64,000 nt of DNA. It comes from Branchiostoma floridae (Eukaryota > Chordata > Leptocardii > Amphioxiformes > Branchiostomatidae). How positions within the stretch are numbered: position 1 is the first letter of the stretch; the number at the start of each line of letters is the position of its first letter. Below the pieces are notes generated by a model. That model was not told the origin of the DNA and made no database searches. It saw only the letters and a list, made by a program, of their open reading frames with translations. Made by a program: the position numbers and the translations under genes. Positions 62,401 to 64,000 of this stretch are shown in pieces. The stretch spans positions 5,406,481-5,470,480 of the forward strand of contig NC_049992.1 of NCBI RefSeq assembly GCF_000003815.2, read 5' to 3'.

Positions 62401-63730
62401 GGTACGTCACTAAATGAAGAGAGTCTTTTCACATAGCCATTGCTTTATTCTAACCGACGTTTCGCTGACCGTCTGTCACCTTCAGGGCAATTCTGACAGG
62501 TCAACATTGTACTGATCAGAATTGCCCTGAAGAAGGTGACAGACATTCTTGTACTTATTACAAAACATTACGTTTTGGACCGCACTTATGCTAATCATTT
62601 ACATTTGCAGTCCGCTGAGAGGAATTCAGGAATGAATTAGGATCTTTTAGTCAAATAGAATATAGCCCTCATTGGCTAAACATAAATGCAAGCAAATTTA
62701 ATGACGTTTGAAAAAAATTGACTAGTTTTCAATTACTCAAAAGCGTTTAGTTAATATGATACTTACAGACAGACATGAAATACATACAGGTAATTTAAAT
62801 CTGTAAGCAAAGACTGAATGCATCTACAGGACTCTTCAAAGACTGTAGAGACAGAACACAGTGGACGATGATGATGATGATGATGAATTTTCATCTCCCC
62901 ACAGGGTGTTTTCTACCTTCTGTTCTCTGGCTTGGTGATTGGACTGATGGTAGCCGTTGCTGAAATCTCCTGGCACAGAAACCATCGCATCAAAAAGGTT
63001 AGCAGCGACCCTGAAAGCCTTAAGGTACGCGTACAGTGTGTTCATAACTTAATTTAAGGAGAGGTTTGTTGCAAACACAAGTTTGAGAGCTAATTGCAAG
63101 TACAAGAAGACATGTACATTTAAGAATAATGAAAATGATATAAAGACCTAAAATTGATGTTAAAATACACTCTGAAATATTTTTGTTGTGCTTGACCTAA
63201 CTTTTTTGACCGAGTGGAAGACGAATTTTCCAAAGTCCTCTATAATGCATGGTTTCTTCAAGTTGATTTAGTAATGATAATAATGGTAGTATATGACAGA
63301 GCAAGTGAGAATTTTGCGCTCGCTGCAAAACACTAGTGACCCGTTTCCTGTAAAATTGAGAGGTGAAATAACGCTTGCCTTCTGCTGATTTTAAAGTTAT
63401 AGTATTTATCAATCCTCTATCACAAATATACAAAACGTAATACTTATTACTGGTGTTTTTTTATATCATGTACTGTCTACGTAAAATGCTGACAACCGTT
63501 TGAAAGATACTCTACATGATGGCATGCCGGCACTTAGAAAACTTAGGTGAACAATTAAATTATTATGTTAACGTTCTACATTTTGCTAATTTATATCTCT
63601 GTGATTTTTACAGAGCCCAGACGTGAATGATCACAACAAACGGCCTCAACAGCCCAAGGATCACGCTATTCTCAGGGAGTGTCTTCAACTGGCGGAACAA
63701 GGAGAAATTCGTATCACTATTCAGAGATAA
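56408..63730 (+). CDS. Delta-like ionotropic glutamate receptor without amino-terminal domain, 10 exons
   Basis: Exons: 56408-56449, 57162-57353, 57750-57911, 58959-59124, 59658-59885, 60471-60616, 61045-61157, 61621-61750, 62905-63024 and 63614-63730. They join in phase to 471 residues. S1 lobe: LRVAVFE to FVHPFQWK, with [20 protein letters not shown], whose Arg contacts the ligand carboxylate in the family. M1: [18 protein letters not shown]. Pore and M3: [16 protein letters not shown], then [14 protein letters not shown]2: to RWWPAAGC, with Asp in YAFIVDGT where AMPA/kainate receptors have Glu, and DPDC as in delta subunits. M4: [20 protein letters not shown]. An in-frame TAA (56351-56353) lies upstream of the ATG within the same apparent exon, so no signal peptide or ATD is encoded unless another acceptor is used. 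Length is like kainate-binding proteins. The C-tail is open in two frames. Confidence 0.9.
57941..58602. repeat. Interstitial telomere-type (TTAGGG)n array
   Basis: Degenerate GGGTTA/TTAGGG repeats run from about 57941 to 58016 and again from about 58357 to 58602, split by a MITE. They lie inside an intron of the glutamate receptor, flanked by exons on both sides. Confidence 0.92.
58017..58356. mobile_element. MITE (340 bp) inserted in the TTAGGG array, hAT-like ends
   Basis: The ends CAGGGCTCGAAAT and ATTTCGAGCCCTG are perfect inverted repeats. GTAAG flanks both sides, although the array sequence makes the true duplication length unclear. The interior is rich in GGTGCACC. Confidence 0.8.
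61376..61545 (+). mobile_element. Dispersed repeat related to 29.7 kb
   Basis: AACCTCTGGATGGATTACGATGATATTTGGTATGTGGGTAGGTGTTGGAAAGA-type sequence matches the reverse complement of about 29750-29815. It lies in the intron before the WWPAAGC exon. Confidence 0.6.
62471..62544. repeat. Perfect-armed hairpin (arms of about 26-29 bp)
   Basis: GTCTGTCACCTTCAGGGCAA and TTCTGA pair with TCAGAATTGCCCTGAAGAAGG and TGACAGAC around a 19-bp loop; the right arm has a three-base insertion. It is preceded by CCGACGTTTCGCTGACC. It lies in the last large intron of the receptor. Confidence 0.85.
63058..63440 (-). mobile_element. Truncated LINE tail in the last receptor intron
   Basis: GGTTTGTTGCAAACACAAGTTTGAGAGCTAATTGCAAGTAC is a diverged form of the shared 3' tail. 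GAGTGGAAGACGAATTTTCC matches the corresponding part of the 31-kb copy (AGTGGAAGACGAATTTACCC). The coding part is too decayed to read. Confidence 0.55.
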
Positions 63731-64000
63731 AGCCATCAGAAAACGGACAACTGATGCACAAATGCACAATGTAAAAAGTACACGTCCCAACGACGTACAG
63801 ATACCTAGAATGAAATCCTTCAGGAATTCGTGCCTTCACTGCACGGCGACAGAGATGGTTAGGTCTATTTGCAGCATGTGGCACAGCGCCAAACTACAGT
63901 GAAGACCACAGTGAGCATGGACTTGTTTTAATTTTATTCGGTGCCTGGTAACATAAACAGGACTACAGCTTGTAAAGTATTGCCTACAGCGAAATAACAG
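63731..64000 (+). other. 3' side of the glutamate receptor
   Basis: A second frame stays open to 63902 and may be the real C-terminal tail (see findings). No AATAAA is seen before the window ends. Confidence 0.5.

Overview
This window looks like a stretch of invertebrate chordate genome, most likely amphioxus (Branchiostoma). The genes are intron-rich with clean GT-AG junctions and belong to chordate-type families. TTAGGG-type repeats occur in an intron, transposable elements are short and very diverse, and two exact 100-base N runs mark scaffold gaps in a draft assembly. The species call is inference from gene content and repeat style, not a database match. All gene models were assembled by eye from splice sites and phase.

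Layout. (1) 1-1639, minus strand: first three coding exons of a DDAH (dimethylarginine dimethylaminohydrolase) gene that runs off the left edge. (2) About 2816-3022: a CRE/octamer promoter candidate and a possible non-coding first exon. (3) 4685-19696, plus strand: a 17-exon Rho guanine-nucleotide exchange factor of the ephexin type (disordered acidic N-terminus, DH, PH, SH3). Its last exon runs straight into seven copies of a 109-bp tandem repeat made from its own 3' coding end. (4) 23875-24668, minus strand: an unrecognised three-exon gene for a 61-residue protein that begins with an N-myristoylation consensus and ends in a CaaX box, with a duplicated upstream promoter block. (5) About 26.1-32.3 kb: a transposon-rich gene-free stretch. 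(6) 32343-47357, plus strand: a predicted type II membrane lectin. It has three paralogous cytoplasmic exons, a transmembrane exon, a Ser/Thr stalk, two nearly identical thrombospondin type 1 repeats and a C-type lectin domain with EPN and WND sugar-binding motifs. A 2.3-kb array of a 19-bp repeat ends at the acceptor of one cytoplasmic exon. (7) About 47.4-56.3 kb: mostly gene-free, with a local repeat array and one candidate 5' UTR exon. (8) 56408-63730, plus strand: a 10-exon delta-like ionotropic glutamate receptor without a visible amino-terminal domain and with arginine encoded at the pore Q/R site.

The genes do not form an operon-like unit. Three of them (the ephexin-type GEF, the lectin receptor and the glutamate receptor) look like membrane-proximal signalling proteins, but no common pathway is implied. 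The most interesting material is the small doubly lipidated protein, the lectin receptor with its tyrosine-rich and tyrosine-free exon copies, the unusual glutamate receptor, and tandem repeats that are derived from or abut coding exons.
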